A stretch of 64,000 nucleotides of DNA from Ruicaihuangia caeni. Its GTDB lineage: Bacteria > Actinomycetota > Actinomycetes > Actinomycetales > Microbacteriaceae. Positions 50,286 through 60,046 of the stretch are shown one piece after another (within the stretch, counting starts at the first letter, position 1; each line of letters opens with the position of its first letter). A program made the position numbers and the translations under genes. The notes under the pieces were generated by a model, which was not told the DNA's origin, did not search any database, and saw only the letters and a list, made by a program, of their open reading frames with translations. Location: contig NZ_JASATX010000004.1 of the NCBI RefSeq assembly GCF_029952955.1, forward strand, positions 1 through 64,000, read 5' to 3'.

Positions 50286-51640
50286 TCAGCTCCCTTCAGC
50301 GCCCGGGTGAGCGAGCGCTCGATCAAGTCGTCTGCCGCGCCCGTGTAGCGCGCGGCATCCGTCAGCTCCTCGAGCTCGGAGGCGTCGAGATCGGGGAGCG
50401 CGGCGGTCAGTGCTTCTCGAAGCGGCGTGCCCGTGGTCGCCGCCTCATCGATGAGGTGCTGCACGCGCTTGGCGCCGATGCGAGGGGCGAGGCGGAGCAT
50501 GACGCGCTCGCTCACGATGAGGCCGGCCGTCGCGTCGAGGTTGGCTCGCATGCGCTCGGGGTGAACCTGCAGGTGCTCCAGCAGCGCTCGGCCGCTCTCG
50601 GCGGTGCCGCCGGCGAGTCGGAGCAGTTCGCGAAGGGCTTGCCATTCGCTGTGCCAGGCGCCGTCGGGCCGCTCGTCCACCGTGACGGCGGCGCGATGCA
50701 GCTCGGCGGCGAGGCCCGGCGCACGCAGTGCGGCCGAGCGGATCAGCGTGCTGAGCACCGGATTCCGCTTGTGGGGCATGGCGGACGATCCGCCGCCGCT
50801 GCCTTCGGCGAGCTCACCGATCTCGGTGCGGCCGAGGGTCGCGACGTTGGTGGCGATGGTGCCGAAGGCGTCGCAGAGCGAGACCAGCGCATCGCCGAGC
50901 GAGGTGACGGGATGCCGCATCACATGCCAGGGCAGGCGCGGCGCCGCGAGCTCGAGACGCTCGGCGAATGCCGTCACCACGTCAACCGGCTCGGGTGCGC
51001 CCTGAGTCTGCTGCGCCAGCTCGGTGAACGAAGCCAGGGTGCCGGAAGCGCCGCCGAGCTGTGCGGGCAGTGCTGCAGCGACTTCGCGAAGTCGATCGCG
51101 GCTGATGACGAGGCCCTCGAGCCAGATCGCGGCTTTCAGACCGAACGTGGTCGGCGTCGCGTGCTGGGTGAGCGTGCGTGCTGCCATCACGGTGCGCCGG
51201 TGCTGATCGACGAGTCGCGCGAGCGCGGCGATCGCCGCATCCGTCTCTTGCAGCACGATGCGAAGAGCGCCGCCGGCGATGAGCATGAGTGCCGTGTCGA
51301 GCACGTCTTGGCTGGTCGCCCCGCGGTGCAGCCAGCGAGCGGCGTCGTCGTCGAGGAGCGGGCGGAGCAGCTTCAGCAGCGGAATCACCGGATTGCCGCC
51401 GCCCCGCGCTGCGACAGCGAGTTCGGCGACGTCGATCTGGGAGTCGCGCAGTGCCGTCTCGATGCGCTCGGCGATCTCGACCGGGGCCTGCACGTGCGCG
51501 AGCGCGACCTCGACCTCGATCATCGCCGCGAGCACTGACCTATCGCTCGTCACGCCGACTACGGCCGTGCCCGCCCACACCGGGGCGAGCAGGCCGTAGT
51601 CAGCGTCGTCGATCGGATGCATCGTCAACGGGCGGCGCAC
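50282..51640 (-). CDS. pcaB: 3-carboxy-cis,cis-muconate cycloisomerase
   Basis: A 452-aa fumarase/aspartase-superfamily protein with the signature GGGSSAMPHKRNPVLST and the RGATSQDVLDTALML segment. It lactonises 3-carboxymuconate. GTG at 51640 directly abuts the pcaG stop; an ATG at residue 7 is an alternative start. Confidence 0.94.
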   Translation of the reverse strand: MRRPLTMHPIDDADYGLLAPVWAGTAVVGVTSDRSVLAAMIEVEVALAHVQAPVEIAERIETALRDSQIDVAELAVAARGGGNPVIPLLKLLRPLLDDDAARWLHRGATSQDVLDTALMLIAGGALRIVLQETDAAIAALARLVDQHRRTVMAARTLTQHATPTTFGLKAAIWLEGLVISRDRLREVAAALPAQLGGASGTLASFTELAQQTQGAPEPVDVVTAFAERLELAAPRLPWHVMRHPVTSLGDALVSLCDAFGTIATNVATLGRTEIGELAEGSGGGSSAMPHKRNPVLSTLIRSAALRAPGLAAELHRAAVTVDERPDGAWHSEWQALRELLRLAGGTAESGRALLEHLQVHPERMRANLDATAGLIVSERVMLRLAPRIGAKRVQHLIDEAATTGTPLREALTAALPDLDASELEELTDAARYTGAADDLIERSLTRALKGAE

Positions 51641-52228
51641 TCAGTTGAACGCAAGGAAGACCGTCTCGCCGTCGCCCTGCAGCCTGATGTCGTGGTGCAG
51701 CCAGCCGCGTTCGTCGCGGGTCGCCACCATGGTGGCGCGCTCGTCATCCGTCAGGACCGAGAGCAACGGGTCGGCGCCAAGGGCGTCTGCGTTCTCGGGC
51801 AGGTAGATGCGAGTGTGCAGCTTGTTCAGCAGTCCGCGCGCGAAGACGATGGCCGCGAAGAACGGCGCACTGCCGTCGTCGCCGGCGCCCGGGTTGACCG
51901 TCCAGAACCGGTACACGCCGTGGTCGTCGGTCGCAGCGCGCCCGAAGCCGGTGAACCCGTGGCTCTCGCGGTGCACCGGGTTCGAGAACATCTGGTTCTC
52001 GCGGCGGAGCACGCTGCGCGCGCGGGGGATGCTGCCATCGGCATCCCGCTGCCAGATCTCGACCATCGCGTCGGGAATCGGCTGCCCCTCGCCGTCGAGC
52101 ACCCGGCCGGTGAGCACGATGGCCCCAGGGGAGTGCGGCTCGGCGATCTGGGGGCCGCCCAGGAAGGGCATGCCGTAGTGGAAGAACGGTCCGACGGTCT
52201 GACCCGGCGTGCCGACGAGCTTGCTCAC
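51641..52228 (-). CDS. pcaG: Protocatechuate 3,4-dioxygenase alpha subunit
   Basis: A 195-aa subunit with TPGQTVGPFFHYGMPF, GRVLDGEGQPIPDAMVEIWQ and HTRIYLPEN. It pairs with PcaH and shapes the active site but lacks the full set of iron ligands. GTG overlaps the pcaH stop (GTGA). Confidence 0.95.
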   Translation of the reverse strand: MSKLVGTPGQTVGPFFHYGMPFLGGPQIAEPHSPGAIVLTGRVLDGEGQPIPDAMVEIWQRDADGSIPRARSVLRRENQMFSNPVHRESHGFTGFGRAATDDHGVYRFWTVNPGAGDDGSAPFFAAIVFARGLLNKLHTRIYLPENADALGADPLLSVLTDDERATMVATRDERGWLHHDIRLQGDGETVFLAFN

Positions 52229-52998
52229 AGTTCGTCTCCTTCTGGCTCGGTCCAGGTACGTTGCGGCCCTGTCAAGACGATGTCCCAACGATATCCGAGC
52301 GACCATTCCGGCGTCGTCAGATCGTGGTCGTAGGTGGCCACCAGGCGGTCGCGTGCCTTCTGATCCGCGATCGACTGGTAGATCGGGTCGAGCGGGAACA
52401 GCGGGTCGCCGGGGAAGTACATCTGCGTGACAATGCGCTGGGTGAACGCATTGCCGAACAGCGAGAAGTGGATGTGCGCCGGCCGCCACGCGTTGATGTG
52501 GTTGCGCCACGGGTAGGCGCCCGGCTTGATGGTGGTGAACCGGTACTCGCCGTTGTCATTGGTGATGCAACGGCCCGCTCCCGTGAAGTTCGGGTCGAGG
52601 GGCGCCGGATGCTGGTCGCGCTGATGGATGTAGCGACCACCGGCGTTCGCCTGCCAGATCTCGACGAGTTGGTTGCGCACGGGCCGGCCATCGCCGTCGA
52701 GCACCCGGCCGGTGACGACCATGCGCTCGCCCTGTGGTTCGCCGGAGTGCTGGATGGTCAGGTCGGCCTCGAGCGGCGACACGTCGCGCTCGCCGTAGGC
52801 GGGCGACCACAGCTCGATGGTCTCGGGGTCGACGAGCTTGGGGTTCTTGGTGGGGTGCCGAAGCACACTCGAGCGGTACGGCGCGTAGTCGAGGCGGGGC
52901 TGCGTCTGCTCCGGCTGCCCGGCCGCGAGCCCTGCCTGATACTCGGCTTGCGCGGCTTCGATCTCCTTGGAGATCTCAGCCTGGCTGGCGAGGGTCAT
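52225..52998 (-). CDS. pcaH: Protocatechuate 3,4-dioxygenase beta subunit
   Basis: A 257-aa iron(III)-binding subunit. GRVLDGDGRPVRNQLVEIWQ, then GRYIHQRDQ and AYPWRNHINAWRPAHIHFSL contain the two tyrosine and two histidine ligands. With PcaG it opens the protocatechuate ring. The start is ATG with GGAGA 4 nt upstream. It is the first gene of pcaHGBDC, with an IclR gene just upstream on the same strand. Confidence 0.95.
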   Translation of the reverse strand: MTLASQAEISKEIEAAQAEYQAGLAAGQPEQTQPRLDYAPYRSSVLRHPTKNPKLVDPETIELWSPAYGERDVSPLEADLTIQHSGEPQGERMVVTGRVLDGDGRPVRNQLVEIWQANAGGRYIHQRDQHPAPLDPNFTGAGRCITNDNGEYRFTTIKPGAYPWRNHINAWRPAHIHFSLFGNAFTQRIVTQMYFPGDPLFPLDPIYQSIADQKARDRLVATYDHDLTTPEWSLGYRWDIVLTGPQRTWTEPEGDEL

Positions 52999-53155
52999 GG
53001 TGTCTCCTGGTCTGTCGGTGGGACGAGAGTCAGCGTGACAGAGGGAGCGCCGAGCGACAGCGTCAGTTCTCACTGGGTGGAAGTGTGGCTGGCCCAGCGC
53101 TTCGCCGGACTACGGGAATCACCACTGGGGGTGGCTCCGGCTGGTGAATTGCGTA

Positions 53156-53171
53156 GTGTCGCGCGCGACAC
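53156..53171. promoter_or_regulatory. Perfect 16-bp palindrome between iclR and pcaH
   Basis: GTGTCGCGCGCGACAC is a perfect palindrome 158 bp upstream of pcaH and 39 bp after the IclR stop. A GCGACAC half-site follows at 53174-53180. It is a candidate operator, different from the pcaI sites. Confidence 0.45.
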
Positions 53172-53209
53172 GAGCGACACGGCGCGGCAGGCGCGGCGCG
53201 AGCTCCGAA

Positions 53210-53983
53210 TCAGGAGCGCGCAGAGGCGAAGACTTCAGAGACCGCGGTCGCGGCCTTGATCACGAGCGGGGCCAGCCGGTTCTCGTCGGCGCGATCGAGG
53301 TGGGTGACGACTCCGATGGCTGCGGGAGGCAGCCCCGGCACCGCCGGCAGTGGTGCCGCGATCGAGACGTTGCCCAGCGTCATCTCCTCGCGCGTCGTGG
53401 CGTAGCCGCGTACCCGCGCGCGGTTCAGTTCGGCACGCAGCTCGGCCGGGTCCGTGATCGAGTGGGTTGTGTCGCGCTCGAGCGGCTGGGCCAGGAAGCG
53501 GTCGAGCCAGTGCTCGTCGCGCGTCATCAGGAGCGCCTTGCCAACCCCGGTGGTGTGCAGCGGGTGCCGCCCGCCCATGCGGCTCAGGGTCGGTACGGCG
53601 TGCGGGCCCATGATGCGGATCAAATACAGCGCTTCGTGGCCGTCGAGCACGGCCAGATGCGCGTTCTCGCCGGTCGCGTCGTAGAGGCGCATGAGCAGCG
53701 GCATCGCCTGCTCGCGCAGCTCGAGGCTGATCGGAGCAAGGCCGCCGATCTCCCACAGCCTCACGCCGATGCGGTAACGGCCATCTCGGCCGTGATCGAG
53801 CAGCCCGAGGTTCGTCAACTCGCGAGCGAGGCGGTGAGTCGTCGAGAGCGGCAGCCCTCCTCGCGCGGAGAGTTCGGCCAGCGTCAAATATGGGTCGTCG
53901 GCGTCGAAAGCGGAGAGCAAGCGCATCGAGCGGCTCAGTACCGACTCACCCGGTGTGCTCGTGCCCCCAGCCATGCCGTTCAC
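53210..53983 (-). CDS. IclR-family transcriptional regulator
   Basis: A 257-aa regulator with TLAELSARGGLPLSTTHRLA (helix-turn-helix) and the effector domain (LHTTGVGKALLMTRDEHWLD, RARVRGYATTREEMTLGNVS). It is not of the PcaR subgroup. It lies immediately upstream of pcaHGBDC on the same strand and may control it in response to a pathway compound. Start: GTG 53983, or ATG 53974, which has TACCGT 7 nt upstream and could be leaderless. Confidence 0.87.
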   Translation of the reverse strand: MNGMAGGTSTPGESVLSRSMRLLSAFDADDPYLTLAELSARGGLPLSTTHRLARELTNLGLLDHGRDGRYRIGVRLWEIGGLAPISLELREQAMPLLMRLYDATGENAHLAVLDGHEALYLIRIMGPHAVPTLSRMGGRHPLHTTGVGKALLMTRDEHWLDRFLAQPLERDTTHSITDPAELRAELNRARVRGYATTREEMTLGNVSIAAPLPAVPGLPPAAIGVVTHLDRADENRLAPLVIKAATAVSEVFASARS

Positions 53984-54040
53984 GGTAACCGCTCGACCTT
54001 GAGGGGGCTCTCAGCCCGCACCGGTTCGCGGCGGTTGCAA

Positions 54041-54075
54041 GGGGCCCGGCATCGCTACTGCGGATGCCGGGCCCC
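54041..54075 (-). terminator. Hairpin after the APC permease gene
   Basis: A 13-bp perfect stem (54041-54053 with 54063-54075) with a 9-nt loop, 25 bp beyond the permease stop. The T-tract is absent, so it may be an inefficient terminator or an RNA-stabilising element. Confidence 0.6.
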
Positions 54076-54099
54076 TGGTGCGCGTGAGCTACGAGGGTG

Positions 54100-55545
54100 T
54101 CAGCCCACGCCCTCGAGCGCGTCGGTCTCGGTGTTGCCGATGTTCTTGATGACCTCGGGGCGGTTCTTCGCCAGGTGGAGGTACCAGCCGAGCGCCGCGA
54201 TCATGGTCGCGAGGAACAGGTAGGGGATCACGTTGAGCGGCCATGCCGGCACGGGCCACACGTTCGCGAAGAACACGTAGGCCATGGCGACCACCGCAAC
54301 GGTGGCGCAGAGCCACACCAGGCCGTTGCGCATCTTCTCGCGACGCGTGTAGACGACGCAGGCGATCGCCACGAGCGCGTAGGCCACCATGTAGCCGTAC
54401 GTGCCGTAGGTGTCGACCCACACCACGATGTCCATCGGGTGCACGTTCATCGACAGCATGATGATGTCGAGCAGGATCGCCGCAGGGCCTGCCACGAGCA
54501 GCACTCGGTGAGGTGTCAGGTGCGATTCGTGCGTGCGACCGAACCGCTCGGCGACCACGCCCTCCTTGCCCATCACGTAGATGATGCGACCCACGACGTT
54601 CAGCGGAGCCACCACGACGGCGAAGAACGAGGCGCCCACACCGAAGGTGAGGATCGGGGCGAACCACGCCGGCATGCCGATCAGGGTCGCGATGTCTTCG
54701 AGCGGGCTCGCGCTGGTCGCCAGGTCGTCGCCGAGCACGGCGATCTGGGTGTAGGCGGCGAAGACATAGATGACGCCCACGGCCACGGCGCTCCACATGA
54801 TGGCGCGGGGAATCGCGGTGTAGGGGTTCTTCGCCTCGCGGCCGAGCGCATCAGCCGACGAGAAGCCGACGAAGCCGAGGATGCCGAGCACCATACCGGC
54901 GGCCACACCTTGGAAAGGCGCGTCCTGGAAGCTGAACTGCGACGGGTCCCAGGCGTTCGGGCCGGCCCACACGAGCGCGAGCACGAGCAGGATCAGGATG
55001 ATCGCGATCGACACCAGTTCGAGCACCAGCGAGACGCGCGCCGAGAGGCGGATGCCGCGGATGGTGAACAGCGTCGCGAGCCCGCCGAGCACGATCGCGA
55101 GCGCGATCTGCCAGCCGACCCCCTCGGCCGGAACGCCGAGCAGCAGGAGGAACTGGTTCATGTATGACACCGCACCGCCGAGCGACCCGGCCGCGATGCC
55201 CCAGCATCCGATCAGCAGGGCGACGCCGGCGAGATACGCGGCGAGCGGGCCGAGGCCCTTCGACACGTACGTGTAGAGCGATCCGGCCGACGCGTTGCGG
55301 CGGGCGAACACTGCCACGCAGTAGCCGACCGACAGGATGACGAGCGTCGCGAGGATGAACGAGAGCATCGTTCCGTTGCCCGCGCCGAGGAAGATCGCGG
55401 CGGCGGTGAAGGCGACGACGGCGCTGGGAGCGATGTTGGCGATCGCCTGTGCTGCGAGCTCGGGCCCGCTCATCACTCCGCGACGAAGGCCCGCGTCGAC
55501 GGGTTTCTGGGCACCGGAGGACGGCGCGTTGGTCGTGGTTGTCAT
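54100..55545 (-). CDS. APC-family amino acid/polyamine permease
   Basis: A 481-aa protein with about twelve membrane helices, the N-terminal SGPELAAQAIANIAPSAVVA and GRRNASAG-like SAGSLYTYVSKGLG segments typical of APC transporters. It takes up an amino acid or amine. It follows the alcohol dehydrogenase gene on the same strand and lies next to PucR, ALDH and PuuD genes, which suggests an amine such as putrescine or a related compound. Confidence 0.88.
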   Translation of the reverse strand: MTTTTNAPSSGAQKPVDAGLRRGVMSGPELAAQAIANIAPSAVVAFTAAAIFLGAGNGTMLSFILATLVILSVGYCVAVFARRNASAGSLYTYVSKGLGPLAAYLAGVALLIGCWGIAAGSLGGAVSYMNQFLLLLGVPAEGVGWQIALAIVLGGLATLFTIRGIRLSARVSLVLELVSIAIILILLVLALVWAGPNAWDPSQFSFQDAPFQGVAAGMVLGILGFVGFSSADALGREAKNPYTAIPRAIMWSAVAVGVIYVFAAYTQIAVLGDDLATSASPLEDIATLIGMPAWFAPILTFGVGASFFAVVVAPLNVVGRIIYVMGKEGVVAERFGRTHESHLTPHRVLLVAGPAAILLDIIMLSMNVHPMDIVVWVDTYGTYGYMVAYALVAIACVVYTRREKMRNGLVWLCATVAVVAMAYVFFANVWPVPAWPLNVIPYLFLATMIAALGWYLHLAKNRPEVIKNIGNTETDALEGVG

Positions 55546-55666
55546 GGTGTGTCGACTCTCCTATGAGTGGTGATCGAAGGTGTTGATGTGGTGATTCTTT
55601 GGAGCGGTCCGGGCCGGGCGGTGCCTCGAGCGGTGCCTCGGGCGGTGCGGGGCGCGGGGTCGGGGG

Positions 55667-56764
55667 TCACGGGATGAGCAGGGTGCGCAGCGCGCCGCCG
55701 TGCTCGAGGTCGTCGAACGCCTCGGCGGCTTCTGCGAGCGGGCGGCGGCCCGAGATGAGCGGGTCGAGCTTCAGCTGTCCGTCCATGTACCGGTCGACCA
55801 GAGCCGGGATGTCGATCGAGGGGCGCACCGAGCCGTAGTTCGAACCGAGGATTCGCTGGTCGGCTTCCGCGAGCACCAGCGGCTCGAACGACGCCTTGGC
55901 GCCGGTCGGAGGCAGCCCGACGATGACGGCCGCGCCGCCGAGTCCCAGCATCCGGATCGACTGCTCGGTGGTGACCGTGCGACCGATCGCATCGAAGGCG
56001 TAGTCGACGCCGTCGGGCACGAGTTCGAAGAGCGCCTCGACCGGGTCGCCCTTCGAGGCGTCGATCTGGTCGGTGGCTCCGAACTGCACTGCCATGGCGG
56101 TCTTCTCGGGAAGCACGTCGATGGCGATGATGCGCTCGGCGCCGGCGAGCTTCGCGCCCTGCACGACGTTGAGTCCTACGCCGCCGCAGCCGATGACGGC
56201 GACGGTTGCGCCGGGCTCGACGGCCGCGGTGTTGAGCACTGCGCCGACGCCCGTGGCGACCGCACAGCCGACGACGGCGATGACGTCGAGGGGAGCGTCG
56301 TCGCGCACCTTGATGGCCCCGGATGCCGGCACGACGACCTCTTCGGCGAACGACGAGACGCCGAGGTAGTGGTGCAGGCTCTCGCCGTCGCGCGACAACC
56401 GCGACGTGCCGTCGAACAGCACTCCCTTCGGAGCGACGACGGTCGCGACCTTCTGGCAGCGCGCCTCGTGGCCCGAGCGGCAGTACCGGCACTCGCCGCA
56501 CGGCGGCACCCACGACAGCACGACGTGGTCGCCGATGGCGAGCGAGGTCACGCCCTCGCCGAGCTCGGTGACGATGCCGGAGCCCTCGTGGCCCATGACC
56601 ATCGGTGCGGGGGCCTCCCACTCGTCGCGCTTGACGTGCAGGTCGGAGTGGCAGACGCCGGCCGCGGCGATCTTGACACGTACCTCGCCGGCCTTCGGTG
56701 CCGCGAGCTCGACGTCGGTGTGCTCCAGCGGCGTCGATGAGTCGCGGAAGACGATGGCTTTCAT
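55667..56764 (-). CDS. Zinc-dependent alcohol dehydrogenase
   Basis: A 365-aa medium-chain dehydrogenase with catalytic zinc ligands in GVCHSD and GHEGSGIV, four structural cysteines in PPCGECRYCRSGHEARC and the NAD site VAVIGCGGVGLNVVQ. It oxidises a primary alcohol to the aldehyde. AAAGGAG precedes the ATG. It is divergent from pucR (118-bp gap), and the downstream APC gene is probably co-transcribed. The aldehyde dehydrogenase at 58547 could take its product onward. Confidence 0.93.
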   Translation of the reverse strand: MKAIVFRDSSTPLEHTDVELAAPKAGEVRVKIAAAGVCHSDLHVKRDEWEAPAPMVMGHEGSGIVTELGEGVTSLAIGDHVVLSWVPPCGECRYCRSGHEARCQKVATVVAPKGVLFDGTSRLSRDGESLHHYLGVSSFAEEVVVPASGAIKVRDDAPLDVIAVVGCAVATGVGAVLNTAAVEPGATVAVIGCGGVGLNVVQGAKLAGAERIIAIDVLPEKTAMAVQFGATDQIDASKGDPVEALFELVPDGVDYAFDAIGRTVTTEQSIRMLGLGGAAVIVGLPPTGAKASFEPLVLAEADQRILGSNYGSVRPSIDIPALVDRYMDGQLKLDPLISGRRPLAEAAEAFDDLEHGGALRTLLIP

Positions 56765-56870
56765 GATGCTCCTTTGGATCTGTGCTTCGAGCAACCGCAT
56801 GGTAGGCATCTCTAGAAGCGGCAGTCACTGTGAGAAATGGTGATCGAGCGGTTGATAAGTCATCACTTTG

Positions 56871-56876
56871 TACACT
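56871..56876 (+). promoter_or_regulatory. Extended -10 of a leaderless pucR promoter
   Basis: TGTACACT (extended -10, hexamer TACACT) ends 6 nt before the ATG at 56883. GTGAT/ATCAC half-sites (56840-56845 and 56861-56865) flank the region and may be an operator. Confidence 0.55.
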
Positions 56877-56882
56877 GAGGGG

Positions 56883-58328
56883 ATGGCGAAGACTCTCGAC
56901 GAGGTGGCGGGCGCGCTGGGCGGCGACGTCGTCGGAGCCCGCAGACTCGACCCGTCGATCACCGTCGACGGCGCGATCGCGCTCGAAGACTTCGTGCTGG
57001 TCGGGCACCCCGACTACGCGACGCTGGTCGTCGCAGACCGCGCCGGCATCCGCCAATTGCTCGACACCGAGGATGCTTCGGCCGCCGGTCGCGCGACAGC
57101 GCTCCGATCGGCCGTGCTGGTCACGCACGACCGGTCGAGAGCGTTGCGAGAAGCGCTCGAGCAGTCGCCCTTCACCGCCATCGTGGGTGCGGGCCGCGCG
57201 CAGGTGTCGCTCCTGCCGGAAGCGGTCGCGCTGCTCGCCGTCGACGAAGCGGCGGAAGACCGACTGGTCACCACGGGTACGCGGGTGCTCACGCAGGTGG
57301 CGCGGCGCGGCGGGGTGCCGGCCGTCGTCGCCGAACTCGCGCATCGCACCGATGGCTGGGCCGTGCTGCTCGACCCGCACGGAGAGCTCATCGCAAGCGC
57401 CGGAGCGGGCCGGTTGCACGTCGACGACGCAAGGGCCGTCGCCTTCGGCCGCCAGGTGCGCGTACGCCACCCCGGGTTGCAGGTGCACCACATCGGGTCC
57501 GGCGAGGATCTCAGCGGCTACCTGGTCGTGGCGTCGCGCCAATCGTCGACGAGCCGCGGTAGAGCGCTCGCCGCTCAATGCGCCGCGTTGCTCGACCTGT
57601 TGCTGCGCAGGCACGACCAGACCGCGACGGAGCGGCTCGGTCGCGACGTGATGATCGAGGCGCTGCTCTCGGGAGGTGCCACCGCGGCCGAGCTGCTTCG
57701 CAGGTGGGACGTGCACGAGAGCGCGCTCACCGGCTTCGTGATCAGTGCCCGATCGAAGGCCGTGGACCTCGAGCGCCTCATGCAGCGCTGGCTCGACGAC
57801 CTCGGCAGCGTGCACATCGTGACCGCGCGTCACGGCGGGATCATGGGCTTCGTGCGCGACGAGCATGCCGAGGCGCTCGCCTCGCTGGTCGAGAACTTCG
57901 AATCGGGCGCCGGGATGCCGCTGCGCCTCGGTCTCGGCTCGTCGGCGCCGGTCGATGCACTCGCCCGCAGCAGCGCCGAGGCGCAGCGCGCGCACGAGAC
58001 CGCCGTGGCAGAGAACAGATCCGTCGTGCGCTACCAGTCGCTGCCGACCGTGCGGTTCGTGCTCGACCGGCTCAGCGGAGACTCGGTCGGGGCGCTCGTC
58101 GACGTGCTCGAACCGCTTCGCGCTGAGCCGGCTCCGCTCATCGAGACGCTCCGCGCGTTCCTCGTGCTGAATGGTGCGTGGGGTGCCGCGGCTGCGCGCC
58201 TCGGCGTGCACCGGCAGACGCTCGCGGCGCGCGTGCGCGCCATCGAGGCGCTCACCGGTCTCTCGCTCTCCGACCCCGACGACCGGGCAGCCGCCTGGCT
58301 GTCTCTTCGCGCGTCAGAGCGCGTGTAG
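56883..58328 (+). CDS. PucR-family transcriptional regulator
   Basis: A 481-aa regulator. An N-terminal PucR ligand domain (VTDGAIALEDFVLVGH-like segment) is followed by a GAF/GGDEF-like middle part and a C-terminal HTH_30 (AAARLGVHRQTLAARVRAIE). Family members sense purines, amines or amino acids and control catabolic genes. It stands between the ADH-APC pair and the ALDH-PuuD genes and likely controls both. The start is ATG 56883, leaderless; TTG 56868 would add 5 residues over the -10. Confidence 0.88.
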   Translation: MAKTLDEVAGALGGDVVGARRLDPSITVDGAIALEDFVLVGHPDYATLVVADRAGIRQLLDTEDASAAGRATALRSAVLVTHDRSRALREALEQSPFTAIVGAGRAQVSLLPEAVALLAVDEAAEDRLVTTGTRVLTQVARRGGVPAVVAELAHRTDGWAVLLDPHGELIASAGAGRLHVDDARAVAFGRQVRVRHPGLQVHHIGSGEDLSGYLVVASRQSSTSRGRALAAQCAALLDLLLRRHDQTATERLGRDVMIEALLSGGATAAELLRRWDVHESALTGFVISARSKAVDLERLMQRWLDDLGSVHIVTARHGGIMGFVRDEHAEALASLVENFESGAGMPLRLGLGSSAPVDALARSSAEAQRAHETAVAENRSVVRYQSLPTVRFVLDRLSGDSVGALVDVLEPLRAEPAPLIETLRAFLVLNGAWGAAAARLGVHRQTLAARVRAIEALTGLSLSDPDDRAAAWLSLRASERV

Positions 58329-58546
58329 CTCGATCACCGAAGCCGTCTTCAGTTCGGCCGCGGCGCCGCGCCCGCCTCTGCGCGCCTGCTGTTTACGCCG
58401 CGAGCTCGTTGTCGATGACGGCGAAAATACCCGCGTTAGGCCCTTTGCGTGACTGAAACGAATGCTCAACTCGCATCATTTGGCGAATCTGTGCCAGTAT
58501 GGCCTGACTTGAAGCGATGGCCGCTTCAGAGAACGAGGTGAGAGAC

Positions 58547-60046
58547 GTGCCTTCCGAGATCGATTGGATCGAGAAAGCCGCTTCTGTCAGGCTGCCCGCG
58601 CGTCACCTGGTGGGTGGCGATTGGGTCGACCCCCTCGCCGATGACACGTTCGACGTCATCAGCCCTCGTGACGGCGCCCTCCTGAAGCGCGTGCCCCACG
58701 GCGACGCGCACGATGTCGACCGGGCCGTCGCCTCCGCACGAGCCGCGTTCAACGACCGTCGCTGGTCGGGCATGCGCCCTGCTGCACGAGGGGCCGTTCT
58801 TCGCCGGTGGGCGGAACTCGTTCAGGAGCATGCTGAGGATCTCGCACTCACGATCTCGCTCGAAATGGGCAAGCCCGTTCGCGAGGCCAAGAACGTGGAG
58901 CTGCGGGCGGTCGCCAACTGCCTGCGCTGGTACGGCGAGATCGCCGACAAGCGGCCCGACGAATCGCCCGCTGCGGGCGACGATGTGCTCGCACTGATCA
59001 CACGTGAGCCCGCGGGCGTCGTGGCGGCAGTGGTGCCGTGGAACTTCCCGCTCACCATGACGGCATGGAAGCTCGGCCCCTCCCTCGTCGCAGGGAACAG
59101 CGTCGTGCTGAAGCCGGCGGAGCAGACGCCCTTCTCGGCGCTGAAGCTCGCTGAACTCGGCCTCGAGGCGGGGCTCCCCGCAGGCGTGCTGAACGTGGTC
59201 CCCGGCCGAGGAGATGTGGTGGGACAGGCTCTCGGCCGCCACATGGATGTCGACGTCGTCACGTTCACCGGCTCGCCGGCAGTCGGGCGTGCGTTCCTGC
59301 GCTACTCGGGCGAATCGAACGGCAAGCGCGTCTGGCCTGAGCTCGGCGGCAAGTCCGCGAGCGTGATCCTGCCCGGCGCCGACATCGAGAAGGCCGCCCG
59401 AGCGAGCGCAGCGGGCTCCTTCTACAACCAGGGCCAGATGTGCAGCGCCTCGAGTCGCGTCGTCGTGCACCGCGACATCGCCGACGAAGTGCTGCACTTC
59501 GCTCGACTCCAGGCCCGTGAGATGGCACCCGCCGACCCGCTGCTCCACGATGCGCCGAGCGGCGCTCTCGTGAGCGAGCAGCACCTGCAGCGCGTGCTCG
59601 GCTATGTGCGCACTGCGGTCGAAGAGGGCGCGGAGCTGCTCGAGGGCTCGACCGGCCGCCACAGCGTCGACGGTCACCCCAACGGTTCGTATGTCGCCCC
59701 GACGGTGCTCGGCGGCGTGAAGCCCGGCATGACGATCGAACAGGAAGAAGTGTTCGGTCCGGTGCTGTCGGTCATCACCGTCGACAGCGAAGAAGAGGCC
59801 ATCCGCGTCGCGAATGGCACTCAGTACGGGTTGGCCGCGTCCGTGTGGACGCGCGACCTCAGTGCCGCCACTCGGGTCTCGCGCCGCATGCAGGCCGGCA
59901 TCGTGTGGGTCAACTGCTTCGAAGAGGGCGACATGACGGTGCCCTTCGGCGGAGTCAAGGGCTCCGGGTTCGGGCGCGACAAGAGCGCCCACGCCATCGA
60001 CAAGTTCACCGACCTCAAGACCATCTGGATGGAGGTCGAGCCGTGA
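58547..60046 (+). CDS. Aldehyde dehydrogenase, PuuC-like
   Basis: A 499-aa NAD-dependent aldehyde dehydrogenase with VVPWNFPLTMTAWKLGPSLV, catalytic glutamate in WPELGGKSAS and cysteine in NQGQMCSASSR. It is next to a PuuD-like amidohydrolase, so the substrate is probably gamma-glutamyl-gamma-aminobutyraldehyde from putrescine. The start is set at GTG with GAGGTGA upstream; an ATG 30 nt earlier has a weaker site. The stop overlaps the next gene (GTGA). Confidence 0.92.
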   Translation: MPSEIDWIEKAASVRLPARHLVGGDWVDPLADDTFDVISPRDGALLKRVPHGDAHDVDRAVASARAAFNDRRWSGMRPAARGAVLRRWAELVQEHAEDLALTISLEMGKPVREAKNVELRAVANCLRWYGEIADKRPDESPAAGDDVLALITREPAGVVAAVVPWNFPLTMTAWKLGPSLVAGNSVVLKPAEQTPFSALKLAELGLEAGLPAGVLNVVPGRGDVVGQALGRHMDVDVVTFTGSPAVGRAFLRYSGESNGKRVWPELGGKSASVILPGADIEKAARASAAGSFYNQGQMCSASSRVVVHRDIADEVLHFARLQAREMAPADPLLHDAPSGALVSEQHLQRVLGYVRTAVEEGAELLEGSTGRHSVDGHPNGSYVAPTVLGGVKPGMTIEQEEVFGPVLSVITVDSEEEAIRVANGTQYGLAASVWTRDLSAATRVSRRMQAGIVWVNCFEEGDMTVPFGGVKGSGFGRDKSAHAIDKFTDLKTIWMEVEP